This document shows, in pieces, positions 44,514-52,850 of a DNA stretch of 64,000 nt (its first letter is position 1; every line of letters begins with the position of its first letter). The DNA lies in the NCBI GenBank assembly GCA_965214025.1, contig CBDCAW010000071.1:55031-119030 (forward strand), given 5' to 3'. This stretch comes from Granulosicoccus sp965214025 (GTDB taxonomy: Bacteria > Pseudomonadota > Gammaproteobacteria > Granulosicoccales > Granulosicoccaceae). The notes below the pieces were generated by a model that ran no database searches, had not been told where the DNA came from, and worked only from the letters and a program-made list of their open reading frames with translations. The position numbers and the translations under genes were made by a program.

Positions 44514-44858
44514 ATGATCGGCAGGCAGCTGGCACACGTGCGTGCACGCGCCACGGCCTGCGAGATGTGCATGGAGCGTCAGGCGCACGCCGGCCTGCGG
44601 CTGAGGCAGCAGCGTCAGCGCTTCTTCGGTAATCCCTTGAACCTGCTGTTACCCTTCACGGTGGGCGCACTGCTCAGCGCCAGACTTCGGGCGCGTCCTG
44701 CCAGCGGCACACGCAAGGCGCGCGGCACCTCGCTTGGCAAGATGCTGCGCACAGGGTTGGCGTTGTGGAGTGCGTCCGAGGGGCTGCGTCGATCACTGGG
44801 GGTGGCCGCGGGCATGGCAGCCGTCCCGCCAGGTGCGGCGCCCTCGCGTGACGCCTGA
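44514..44858 (+). CDS. Small hypothetical, YqjK-position protein
   Basis: 114 residues, very basic (rich in Arg and Ala), with one hydrophobic stretch (NPLNLLLPFTVGALLSA). Sequence does not match YqjK clearly, but it occupies the position of yqjK after the yqjE-yqjD pair, and a basic helix plus membrane segment fits that group. Its end overlaps the GTG of the AI-2E gene by 11 bases. Confidence 0.6.
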   Translation: MIGRQLAHVRARATACEMCMERQAHAGLRLRQQRQRFFGNPLNLLLPFTVGALLSARLRARPASGTRKARGTSLGKMLRTGLALWSASEGLRRSLGVAAGMAAVPPGAAPSRDA

Positions 44859-46002
44859 CAGCACCGGCGAGGCGCCCCCGGAGCCTTCGGCCGCGGGGGC
44901 GCCTGCGGTACCCCACCACCGACGGCCTGCCACCGACCTGCGTGTGCCACACGAACGTCGGCAACCGATGAGCTCGAGAGATTTCGTCAGCAACGGCCTG
45001 TTCATTTTGGCCGTGCTCTACACCCTGTACTTCACCTCCGCTGTGCTAATTCCGATCACGCTGGCGGTGTTCCTGAGCCTGGTATTCTCACCGGTGGTGC
45101 GCTTCGGCTCACGTCGGCGAGTGCCGGCCTACCTCAGCGCCGCGGTGATCGTCACCACACTGATCGGCGCATTTTCATTGATGATCGGAAGCCTCGCCGA
45201 GCCTGCTCAGCAGTGGTTGTCCAGCGTACCGGCAACGCTGTCGGATATCTCGGCGCGCACCCGCGGCGGCAGTTCGCTGAGCGAGCTCAGTGAGCTGAAC
45301 GAGCAGATCGATCAACTGACGAAATCCGGCAACGGTGAGGAGGTTCAACGGGTCGTCATGCAAGGGCCAGGGTTGATGGAAAGCTTGCTGGGCAGCGTAC
45401 CACTCGCGCTGCAGTTTCTCGCCATCGTGCTGTTCCTGACATTCTTCCTGCTCGGCTCCGGCGACGGTCTGCTGCGCAAGCTGGTCAACTTTTCGCCTTC
45501 CCTGCGTGAACGCAAGCGAATGGTACGCATTTTTCGTCGTATCCAGATTGATATCGCCAGCTATCTCGGCGTCGTCACACTGATCAATATCGGCCTGGGC
45601 GCCACGACTACCCTGGCGATGTTCCTGCTGGGTGTGCCCAACCCGGCACTCTGGGGCGTCATGGTCGGCCTGTTCAACTTCGCGCCCTATCTCGGTGCTT
45701 TCACATCGCTGGTCGTGTTCACCTTCGTCGGTTTCTCCACATTTCCCACCCTGCTCGATGCGCTGCTGGTCCCCGGCGTGTTCCTGCTGATCACGGCGGC
45801 GGAGGGGCAGTTGATCACACCGATGCTGGTGAGCAAGCGCCTGTCGCTGAGCCCGGCAGTGGTGTTCCTGTCCGTGATCGTCTGGGGCTGGTTATGGGGT
45901 GCCGGTGGGGCCCTGCTCGCGGTGCCTATCGTCGCCAGCATGAAGGTGATATTGGAAAACAACCGCCGGCTCAAGCCCCTAGCGGACCTGCTCGGCGGCT
46001 AG
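44848..46002 (+). CDS. AI-2E family permease
   Basis: About 384 residues with eight hydrophobic segments: LFILAVLYTLYFTSAVLIPITLAVFLSLVF at the start, LLGSVPLALQFLAIVLFLTFFLLGSGDGL, the YLGVVTLINIGLGATTTLAMFLLGVPNPALWGVMVGLFNFAPYLGA signature, and a C-terminal VSKRLSLSPAVVFLSVIVWGWLWGAGGALLAVPI. Members include TqsA and YdiK; substrate of this one unknown. The Pro-rich N-terminus from GTG 44848 resembles family leaders, but ATG 44968 is a possible start. Its 3' end overlaps the convergent ctaA gene by 32 bases. Confidence 0.85.
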   Translation: MTPDSTGEAPPEPSAAGAPAVPHHRRPATDLRVPHERRQPMSSRDFVSNGLFILAVLYTLYFTSAVLIPITLAVFLSLVFSPVVRFGSRRRVPAYLSAAVIVTTLIGAFSLMIGSLAEPAQQWLSSVPATLSDISARTRGGSSLSELSELNEQIDQLTKSGNGEEVQRVVMQGPGLMESLLGSVPLALQFLAIVLFLTFFLLGSGDGLLRKLVNFSPSLRERKRMVRIFRRIQIDIASYLGVVTLINIGLGATTTLAMFLLGVPNPALWGVMVGLFNFAPYLGAFTSLVVFTFVGFSTFPTLLDALLVPGVFLLITAAEGQLITPMLVSKRLSLSPAVVFLSVIVWGWLWGAGGALLAVPIVASMKVILENNRRLKPLADLLGG

Positions 46003-47053
46003 AAGCGACTACTTTCGCCGCAGCCGTCCGCTTGCGCGCATGCCAGAACACCAGGGCGATGGCGAGCTGAGTACCGAAGATCAGTGAAGCCAGCCACAGA
46101 TGCAGTGGCTGTGACACCATCGGCATGTGAAGCCGATCCATCGACATGCCGATCACGCTGGTAGATACCAGCAAGCCCGCCAGAAAGATGTTCAACGTGA
46201 ACAACAGCCGCGAAGGATGCAGTGCCAGGATGCGATAGATCAGCCACGCGTTGAGTGCCACCACGGCGAGCGCGAACCACTTGTGCACGCTGAAGATGAC
46301 CGGCAGGTTGTCGATCCACAAGTGACGGTTCTGGTAATCGCTGGCGCGTGAGATCAGATCGACGCCCTCGCGCACCTGCGTGCCCATGATCAGCTGCAGC
46401 AGGCCTGCGACCATGGCAACCGCCAGCCACACGATCAACCCTCGCGGCAGCCTGTCGACATCGTTCATCGCCAGACGCTGCCGATGCACATGTAACAGCG
46501 CCGCGATCAACAAGCCGACGATCACCTGCGCCAGCAGCATGTGAATGGTGATCATGCCAGGGTGCAGATTACTCGCGACCACCCGTGAACCCAACCAACC
46601 CTGTACGCCCACCAGCACGAACCCGGCGAGAGACAGGTAGAACAGCCACGGATCGGTACGCCGGAACGGAATCGAGAAGATCAGCGTGAGCAGGATCGCG
46701 AAGCCGGTGAAGACGCCGAGCAAGCGATTCAAATACTCGGTCCATGTCTTCTGCAGGTTGAACGCCGTTTCGGCATAACCGCGATCCGCGTAGATCTGTT
46801 GGTAGTCGGCTGGTAGCTGTGACTCGCTGGTCGGTGGAATCCACTGCCCGAAGCAGGTGGGCCAGTCCGGGCAACCCATCCCCGAGCCGGTGGCACGGAC
46901 GATGCCGCCCACCAGAATCAATGCGTAGATGATCGCAACGGTTGCCAGCGCACAGGCAGCGAAGCGGCGACGTGCACGGTGATCTGTATCGGCCTTGGTC
47001 ACTATGGTCGAGTCATGATGAAGTCGATGGAATTTCCGAAGCGACGAACGCAC
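45971..47053 (-). CDS. ctaA: Heme A synthase (COX15/CtaA)
   Basis: 360 residues, eight membrane helices. Oxidises heme O to heme A for aa3-type cytochrome oxidase. GGIVRATGSGMGCPDWPTCFG with the extracellular cysteine pair, EYLNRLLGVFTGF, NLHPGMITIHMLLAQ, QLIMGTQVREGVD and IFSVHKWFALAVV give the family and the heme-ligand histidines. No ctaB, ctaG or oxidase subunit genes in the window. Convergent overlap with the AI-2E gene. Confidence 0.95.
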   Translation of the reverse strand: MRSSLRKFHRLHHDSTIVTKADTDHRARRRFAACALATVAIIYALILVGGIVRATGSGMGCPDWPTCFGQWIPPTSESQLPADYQQIYADRGYAETAFNLQKTWTEYLNRLLGVFTGFAILLTLIFSIPFRRTDPWLFYLSLAGFVLVGVQGWLGSRVVASNLHPGMITIHMLLAQVIVGLLIAALLHVHRQRLAMNDVDRLPRGLIVWLAVAMVAGLLQLIMGTQVREGVDLISRASDYQNRHLWIDNLPVIFSVHKWFALAVVALNAWLIYRILALHPSRLLFTLNIFLAGLLVSTSVIGMSMDRLHMPMVSQPLHLWLASLIFGTQLAIALVFWHARKRTAAAKVVASSRRAGPLGA

Positions 47054-47227
47054 CCGTGCCGTATTTCAATCGCAGTGCCTACAGTTCAGCCGAGCGGCTC
47101 GCTTGCTACACGTGAGTACTCTACGTGATCAGGATACCAGCGGTTTCATGAATTCGGCAGAAGCGGCAGGGAACCAAACCGGCGTCGGTAAACACCAAGC
47201 GGTACTCGCGAATGCACCTTTGACACG

Positions 47228-47929
47228 ATGAAGAATCAACCCGTACGCCTTGCCCTGCTCCTGTGCCTGAGCGTTGGCATCGTTCAGTCAACCATCGCCA
47301 CCACATCCGATGCTGCCGCTTCCGACGCCTCCGGTGATGGTGCGCAGACGCCGTCTCACGGCGCCTTTCCCGATGCCGACCTGAAGCGCTGGAAGGAGCG
47401 ATCCTTCGAGGGCAACTCGACCTATGCTCTGGTGGAAGACGATGGCCTGCAGGTTCTCAAGGGCGAGACACGAGGCCAGGCGTCGGTGCTCTATCGCGAA
47501 GTACCGATCGACCTGAAGAAGACGCCGTGGCTGCAGTGGTCCTGGAAGATCGCGTCTACCTACGGGTCCGATATCGATGAACGGAGCAAGGCGGGCGACG
47601 ATTTCCCTGCACGGCTCTACGTAGTGGTCAAGACCGGGCTGTTTCCCTGGCAGACTCTGGCCATCAACTACGTCTGGTCGTCATCTTCGGAGGCCGGCGC
47701 CATCTGGAAGAACCCGTTCACCGACAAGGCCGGCATGATCGCCGTGCGCACGGGTGATCGGGAGGCAGGCCAGTGGGTCACACAGAAGCGCGATGTGATG
47801 GCCGATTTTCGCACCGTGTTCGGCAAGGAGATAGACGCCCTCGACGGTTACGCCGTCATGGTGGATGGCGATAACTCCGGAGCCAACGGCACGAGCTGGT
47901 TCGGGAACATCGATTTCACCGCAGAATGA
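47228..47929 (+). CDS. Secreted DUF3047 protein
   Basis: 233 residues with signal peptide (LALLLCLSVGIVQSTIA). DUF3047 landmarks: GLQVLKGETRGQASVLYREVPIDLKKTPWLQWSWKI, DFPARLYVVVKTGLFPW, NYVWSS, and FRTVFGKEIDALDGYAVMVDGDNSGANGTSWFGNI. The fold is probably a carbohydrate-binding-like beta sandwich; function unknown. Divergent from ctaA. Confidence 0.88.
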   Translation: MKNQPVRLALLLCLSVGIVQSTIATTSDAAASDASGDGAQTPSHGAFPDADLKRWKERSFEGNSTYALVEDDGLQVLKGETRGQASVLYREVPIDLKKTPWLQWSWKIASTYGSDIDERSKAGDDFPARLYVVVKTGLFPWQTLAINYVWSSSSEAGAIWKNPFTDKAGMIAVRTGDREAGQWVTQKRDVMADFRTVFGKEIDALDGYAVMVDGDNSGANGTSWFGNIDFTAE

Positions 47930-48066
47930 CAGGCAGCAGCGCCTTGCCGAAGCTGCGCAGCTGAAATGATCTGGTTGTTCGTCGTGGCACCTGATGAATC
48001 GGGGGTCCGGCAATGCCACGGGCTGATTGACGACAGACCCTGATCATCGCGGGCACTATCCGGCGT

Positions 48067-48204
48067 GCAATGCGCGGCATGCGGTGCTCGGCATCATGCA
48101 ATGCGCGGCATGTGATGCGCGGCATGCGGTGCGAGGCACCATGCAATGCGCGGCATGCATGCAATGCGCGGCATGCGATGCGCGGCATGCGATGCGCGGT
48201 GCGA
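48067..48204. repeat. Irregular 14- to 16-bp tandem repeat (ATGCGCGGCATG)
   Basis: The core ATGCGCGGCATG recurs seven to eight times in 140 bases, spaced by CG, TG, CA or longer links; the final copies form a regular 14-bp unit (GCATGCGATGCGCG). GCATGC is palindromic, so the tract can fold on itself. It lies between the DUF3047 stop and the patatin gene, and may be part of the latter's leader. Confidence 0.9.
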
Positions 48205-48270
48205 TTTATGCGTTAGGATTTAGTTCTTGTCCTGACGGAGCGGAGATCCACTTGTGCATGCCGGCGGCGA

Positions 48271-50625
48271 ATGAACCCACTGAGTGCTGAGGCGCGGTAC
48301 CTGCGCCGGCTGAAGAAGTTGCCACTGGTGCGGTCCATCGATGACGAGCGCTGGCAGAACCTGCAGGCTCATATCGATTTCCGCGAACTGGAAGAAAGCG
48401 AGGTCCTGTTTGCAGCAGGTGGCAAGAGCGAGAACCTGTACCTCGTGCTCGACGGTGAGCTCTGCCTGTTCCTGCCCCGGCCCGACAGCGCCGAAATGTT
48501 CTACCTCGACTCACGGCATGCAGGCGATACCGCGGGCGATTTCGCGGTTCTCAACGGCGGTGCACACCTGGTCAGCGCCATCGCCGCGACGCGCTGCCGG
48601 GTGGCCACGTTTCCGGCCTTCGCCTTCGAACGCCTGATCGGTATCGACAAGGGTATCCTGGCGCATGTGTACGACACTGCGGCCGAACTCTCGCGTCGCG
48701 TTACTCTCTCGCGCGTGTTTCTGGAGCTGTTCGGCGAGCTGGATGCGCGCATGATGAACGATCTGCTGGAGTTCACGCAGGTGCAACACTATCGAAGCGG
48801 CGAAGTCCTGTTCGAGGAAGGTGATTCGTCAGACGGCCTGCATATCGTGGTCTCCGGCAAACTGAGCGTCACCACCGTGAATCAGGCGGGCCACGCGGTC
48901 AACCTCGGCGAGGTGCGATCGCCGGCCACCGTCGGGGAGCTGGGCCTGCTGTCGGGGAGCCCGCGTACGGCCACGGTCTTCACGCGGCGAGAATCCACCA
49001 TCGCCTTTCTGGAGAAGCAACAGTTCGACCTGCTGACCGAGCGGCATCCGGCGATGCATCTGACACTGACGCGGCAGGTGGTGCGACGCCATATCGAACA
49101 TGCCCGAGAACGCCGCAAGCGCTCGCGCGACAGTAACTTCGTGATCCTGCCACTCGACTCACGGCTGCCGTTGCGCCGCTTCATGCAGCAACTCAAGCGC
49201 GAGATGCGCGAATCCGGCAACCCGCTGATGCTCGAGTCGCGAGGGTTCGACACCCTGTATGGCAAGCGCGACGCCGCGCAGACGTCCTTCACCGATCGCT
49301 TCAACTCCGCCATCGCCGAATGGCTCGACGACAAGGAGGAGCGCTACAGTGAATTGATCTACCTGACGGACCTGCACTGGAGCGAGTGGACCCGGCGATG
49401 CGTGCACCGGGCCGATCGCATTCTGCTGCTGGCCAACGCGTCGGCTGTCAACGACGCGGGTATTCGCGAAGTCGAACGCGAATTGGCTGCCGCCTTCGCA
49501 GGCGCACGGGCGCAACCACCGATCGATCTGGTCTTGCTTCACCCCTCGAAAACGATAGCGCCGGAACACACCGCCCGCTGGCTCGAACCACGAACCCTCG
49601 ATGCATTTCATCACATACGCCTCGATGATCTCGACCACATGGCAAGGCTGGCACGCCGCCTCGGTGGCAAGGCACGCGCTCTGGTGTTCAGCGGTGGCGG
49701 CGCCCGTGGCTATGCCCACCTGGGCGTACAGAAGGTGATCGAAGAGGCCGGCCTGCCAGTGGACTACATCGGCGGTTCAAGCATGGGGGGCTTGCTGGGT
49801 GCGTCGATGGCCATGGGCGACAATGCCGATTCGGTCTATGAGCTGTCGAAGCGCTTCGCCAACAAGCGCGCCTTGTTCGATTACACCCTGCCGGTCGTCG
49901 CCTTGATGAAATCGGCGAAGCTGACGGCGTTCTGCCGCGAGGTCTATGGCAATACCCGCATCGAAGACCTGTGGATACCTTACTTTTGCGTATCGTCCAA
50001 CCTGACCATGGGCAACGAGGTAGTGCACGATCATGGCGAACTGTGGCGAACTGTACGAGCCACCATCTCCCTGCCCGGTGTATTCACCCCCGTGCCCACA
50101 CGGGACGGACAACTGCTGATCGACGGCGCCGTACTCAACACGTTCCCGGTGGATATCATGCTCGACAAGCTCGGCGGCACCGGCAAGATCATCGGCGTGA
50201 ACGTCAGCCAGCTCGTGGAGATTCACGAACATTACAGCTTTGGCCCCTCGTTGTCGGGCTGGAGGGCACTGCTGAGCAGGCTCAATCCATTCAGCAATCG
50301 CGTGGCCATACCGCGTATCGCCGAAACTCTGCTACGCGCCACCGACATCAAGAGCATCGTGCGCCTCAACGAGACACGGGCCATGCTCGAGATCTTGATC
50401 GAACCCGACGTGAGCGAGATCGCCCTGCTGGACTTCAAGCGCTTCGCCGAAATCAGCGAGATCGGCTACCGGGAGGCGCAGCGCGTGTTGCAGGAACACC
50501 GCATCGTGACGGCCAGTCAGATCGGTGCGAAATCCGAGGCCGTGGACGTTGTGCCGGCTGCGTTGGCGCCACGGTTCGACGACGAAGCACGGTTGAATGC
50601 GGCAACGCGCTCGGACGGCGCATGA
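48271..50625 (+). CDS. Patatin-like phospholipase with two cyclic-nucleotide-binding domains
   Basis: 784 residues resembling neuropathy-target-esterase proteins. Two cNMP-type beta barrels: residues about 20-130 (LEESEVLFAAGGKSENLYLVLDGELCLF) and about 150-265 (YRSGEVLFEEGDSSDGLHIVVSGKL, then GELGLLSGSPRTATVFTRRES). The patatin domain, about 470-640, has the oxyanion GGGARGYAHLG (473), nucleophile GSSMGG (Ser at about 503) and DGAVLNTFP (Asp at about 617). It should hydrolyse phospholipid or lysophospholipid esters, perhaps controlled by cyclic nucleotide. No transmembrane helix at the N-terminus, unlike eukaryotic NTE. Confidence 0.92.
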   Translation: MNPLSAEARYLRRLKKLPLVRSIDDERWQNLQAHIDFRELEESEVLFAAGGKSENLYLVLDGELCLFLPRPDSAEMFYLDSRHAGDTAGDFAVLNGGAHLVSAIAATRCRVATFPAFAFERLIGIDKGILAHVYDTAAELSRRVTLSRVFLELFGELDARMMNDLLEFTQVQHYRSGEVLFEEGDSSDGLHIVVSGKLSVTTVNQAGHAVNLGEVRSPATVGELGLLSGSPRTATVFTRRESTIAFLEKQQFDLLTERHPAMHLTLTRQVVRRHIEHARERRKRSRDSNFVILPLDSRLPLRRFMQQLKREMRESGNPLMLESRGFDTLYGKRDAAQTSFTDRFNSAIAEWLDDKEERYSELIYLTDLHWSEWTRRCVHRADRILLLANASAVNDAGIREVERELAAAFAGARAQPPIDLVLLHPSKTIAPEHTARWLEPRTLDAFHHIRLDDLDHMARLARRLGGKARALVFSGGGARGYAHLGVQKVIEEAGLPVDYIGGSSMGGLLGASMAMGDNADSVYELSKRFANKRALFDYTLPVVALMKSAKLTAFCREVYGNTRIEDLWIPYFCVSSNLTMGNEVVHDHGELWRTVRATISLPGVFTPVPTRDGQLLIDGAVLNTFPVDIMLDKLGGTGKIIGVNVSQLVEIHEHYSFGPSLSGWRALLSRLNPFSNRVAIPRIAETLLRATDIKSIVRLNETRAMLEILIEPDVSEIALLDFKRFAEISEIGYREAQRVLQEHRIVTASQIGAKSEAVDVVPAALAPRFDDEARLNAATRSDGA

Positions 50626-50681
50626 GAACGACACGCCGTCAAGGTCTGACCGACGCCGAACAGACCGACTATTTTGCAACA

Positions 50682-50713
50682 AACTGCCAAAGTGTCGCGA
50701 CAGTCTGGCAGTT
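50682..50713. promoter_or_regulatory. 32-bp nested palindrome upstream of the zinc operon
   Basis: AACTGCCA, 3 bases, TGTCGCGACA, 3 bases, TGGCAGTT: a perfect dyad except for the two 3-base spacers, centred at 50697/50698. It is 57 bases after the patatin stop and 84 before the next gene. It could terminate the upstream gene or act as an operator for the metal operon. It does not resemble the Zur consensus known from E. coli. Confidence 0.6.
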
Positions 50714-50796
50714 GCCCGCAGAATAGCCGGCGGCCCCAGCCTGCCTGGTCAGCCTGAAAATCCGATACGCCTCTCGCTTGTGGCTATACTGATCCG

Positions 50797-51243
50797 ATGA
50801 GAAGAAGCCCACTCATGCACGTCATGTTGATCATCTCGCTGTTGTTCGGCGAGCTGGCCACGAGCGTGCATCTTGTCGGTCATCTGCATGAACATCGGCA
50901 CCATCATGAACATGCACACGGTTATACCTCTGGTAACTTCGCCGCACGGGCGGGCGATGTCAGTCGGCAACCGGCGAAGCTGACCGCAGGGCATCCCCGC
51001 ATCGTGCCTATCCCGGAAAACAGCGGGTCGCAGCACACCGGGGAACCCCACGAGGAAGGTATAGCAAGCCGGGATTGCGGACTCTATCATGCGTTCTCGG
51101 GCCTTCAGGCTTGCCTTGTAGAACCCGCGGAGCCTGCTTCCCCGCGGTTCGGCGTTGTCGCCGGCGCAACTTTTCACATCGAGCCGACCGTCGCCAACGC
51201 GGTAGCGGTTAGCCGTATTCGCGGTCCACCCATTTTCTCCTGA
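50797..51243 (+). CDS. Small His-rich secreted or membrane protein
   Basis: 148 residues. A hydrophobic N-terminus (LMHVMLIISLLFGELATSVHLVG) is followed at once by a His cluster (HLHEHRHHHEHAH), and two cysteines lie in the middle (RDCGLYHAFSGLQACL). No family recognised with certainty; similar layouts occur in small proteins next to metal transporters. A TATACT hexamer 7 bases upstream could be a -10 element. It precedes zrgA, so a metal-related role, probably zinc, is likely. Confidence 0.65.
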   Translation: MRRSPLMHVMLIISLLFGELATSVHLVGHLHEHRHHHEHAHGYTSGNFAARAGDVSRQPAKLTAGHPRIVPIPENSGSQHTGEPHEEGIASRDCGLYHAFSGLQACLVEPAEPASPRFGVVAGATFHIEPTVANAVAVSRIRGPPIFS

Positions 51244-51274
51244 ACGATCTGAAAGTATCAGGCGGCATTGCTCG

Positions 51275-51286
51275 CCCCCCCCCCCC
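51275..51286. repeat. Homopolymer of 12 C upstream of zrgA
   Basis: Twelve consecutive C residues in the 66-base gap between the His-rich gene and zrgA, ending 23 bases before the zrgA ATG and just before its ribosome-binding site (TTTAGGAGTT). Runs this long are prone to slippage and are known to switch genes in other bacteria. Confidence 0.95.
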
Positions 51287-51309
51287 ATAGATCCTTTAGG
51301 AGTTACTGC

Positions 51310-51996
51310 ATGAAATTTTATACGCCGCTTGCCGCGGTCTGCTTGAGCCTGCCCGCATTGGCGGCGGCACAGATCGAACGTGACCTCGAGAGCCATGAGC
51401 ATGGCTCGGCCACGCTCGACGTCGTCATAGACGGTACGACGGTTTCCCTTGAGCTATACACGCCCTGGGACAATCTGGTCGGCTTCGAACATGCTCCCTC
51501 GACCGACGAACAGCGTGCATCGGTTCAGGCTGCTCGCGAACTGTTGAACCAGCCTGATCAGCTTTTCACGCTGAACGGTGGAGATTGCAGCGTCGACGAT
51601 GTCAGTCTGGATAGCAATCTTCCGGACGGTGCACAGAACGAGGGGCATTCAGACGAACCCGAGGAGGCGCAGCACGACGAAATGGCTGAGGAGATGGCAG
51701 CAGCGCCAGAAGACGAAATGCACGAGCAGGTCGAAGAGGCGCATCATGAGGAGGAAGCCGACGACGAACAGGCCGAAGGGCATGACGAAGGCGAATCGGA
51801 AACTCACTCGTCCGCGCAGGTCGGCTACACCTACACGTGCGCCGACACGTCGAAGCTGAGCACCATCGATATGGCACTTTTCGATCAATGGGAAGGGCTC
51901 GAGGATCTCGATGTGCAACTGGCAGGCCCTGGCGGGCAAGCCGCCGCGGAGCTTGGCCCGGATCAGCAAACGCTGAATATCGATCAGGTGCAGTGA
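51310..51996 (+). CDS. zrgA: ZrgA-type zinc uptake protein (DUF2796)
   Basis: 228 residues, signal peptide (YTPLAAVCLSLPALAAA). DUF2796 signature ESHEHGSATLDVVIDGTTVSLELYTPWDNLVGFEHAPST, then an acidic His-rich low-complexity stretch (about 115-180) and C-terminal YTYTCADTSKLSTIDMALFDQWEGLEDLDVQLAG. ZrgA is a periplasmic zinc-binding protein of the Zrg ABC importer in Vibrio. Good AGGAG before the ATG. Followed directly by the ATPase. Confidence 0.9.
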   Translation: MKFYTPLAAVCLSLPALAAAQIERDLESHEHGSATLDVVIDGTTVSLELYTPWDNLVGFEHAPSTDEQRASVQAARELLNQPDQLFTLNGGDCSVDDVSLDSNLPDGAQNEGHSDEPEEAQHDEMAEEMAAAPEDEMHEQVEEAHHEEEADDEQAEGHDEGESETHSSAQVGYTYTCADTSKLSTIDMALFDQWEGLEDLDVQLAGPGGQAAAELGPDQQTLNIDQVQ

Positions 51997-52734
51997 GTGG
52001 GTGACGTCAGCGAAGCTATCGTACAGCTGGAGAACGTACGCTTCGCCTGGCAGGCACACGCCGAACCGGTGTTGTCGATCGACAACTTTCGGATTCGGCG
52101 TGGTGAGCGGGTGTTTCTGCAGGGGCCATCCGGCTCGGGCAAGACCACCCTGCTCAGCCTGATCGCGGTGGTTCTCAGTGCGCAAAGCGGCCGTGTAGTC
52201 GTCGATGGGGAAGTACTCGCTCAGCTCAAAAGCGGCCAGAGGGACCGGTTCCGGGCCGATAGGATTGGCCTGATTTTCCAGCAGTTCAACCTGCTGCCGT
52301 TCCTGTCGGTCGCCGACAACATTCAGTTGCCCTGCCTGTTCTCCACGCGTCGACGGGCACGCGCCATCGAGCACAGTGGTTCGCTGGCGGCGGAAACCGA
52401 TCGGCTGCTGCAGGCCATGAACCTGACGCCTGCTGAAGTCCAGGATCGCTCGGTAACCCGGCTCAGCGTGGGCCAGCAACAACGGGTGGCGGTGGCGCGC
52501 GCGTTGATCGGGCGACCGCCGCTGATCATCGCCGATGAACCGACATCCGCCCTTGATGCGGATGCCCGGCAGGCGTTCCTGGCGCTGATGTTCGCCGAGG
52601 TGGCAGCCGCCGGGGCCTCACTGCTGTTCGTCAGCCACGATGCGTCATTGGCTACGAACTTCGATCGCCGGCTGGACCTGCGCGAGATCAATACGGCTGC
52701 CCAAGGCGCTGACGCACCAGGTAATTCAGGATGA
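51997..52734 (+). CDS. ABC transporter ATP-binding protein of the zinc operon
   Basis: 245 residues of the MacB/LolD group: Walker A GPSGSGKTTLL, Q-loop IGLIFQQFNLLPFLSV, signature LSVGQQQRVAVARAL (LSVGQ in place of LSGGQ), Walker B LIIADEPTSALD, H-loop LLFVSHD. GTG starts immediately after the zrgA stop. Partner is the FtsX-like permease encoded two reading frames later. In Vibrio the equivalent ATPase belongs to the Zrg system. Confidence 0.9.
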   Translation: MGDVSEAIVQLENVRFAWQAHAEPVLSIDNFRIRRGERVFLQGPSGSGKTTLLSLIAVVLSAQSGRVVVDGEVLAQLKSGQRDRFRADRIGLIFQQFNLLPFLSVADNIQLPCLFSTRRRARAIEHSGSLAAETDRLLQAMNLTPAEVQDRSVTRLSVGQQQRVAVARALIGRPPLIIADEPTSALDADARQAFLALMFAEVAAAGASLLFVSHDASLATNFDRRLDLREINTAAQGADAPGNSG

Positions 52735-52850
52735 TCGACGATACCTGCAAGGGCTTGCACGATGACATCCGCATCATCGACAGCGACTGGCAGTGTCTGT
52801 TCAATGGCATCCGCCGTGAATGTTACCGCCAGGGTCAAACCACGAAATGA
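52731..52850 (+). CDS. 39-residue ORF coupled between ATPase and permease
   Basis: ATG 52731 overlaps the ATPase stop as ATGA, and the stop 52848-52850 overlaps the permease ATG 52847 as ATGA. The product begins MIDDTCKGLHDDIRIID and ends RRECYRQGQTTK; it has three cysteines (6, 22, 31), one Trp, and no membrane segment. Alternatively it is a translated linker whose only role is to carry ribosomes to the permease start. I know no family. The permease frame is also open from ATG 52820, so the downstream start is not certain. Confidence 0.5.
   Translation: MIDDTCKGLHDDIRIIDSDWQCLFNGIRRECYRQGQTTK

Noticed and set aside
44734..44848. Longer N-terminus of the AI-2E permease
   Set aside because: Those codons overlap the preceding small gene extensively and encode a Cys/Arg/Trp-rich leader with no family counterpart.
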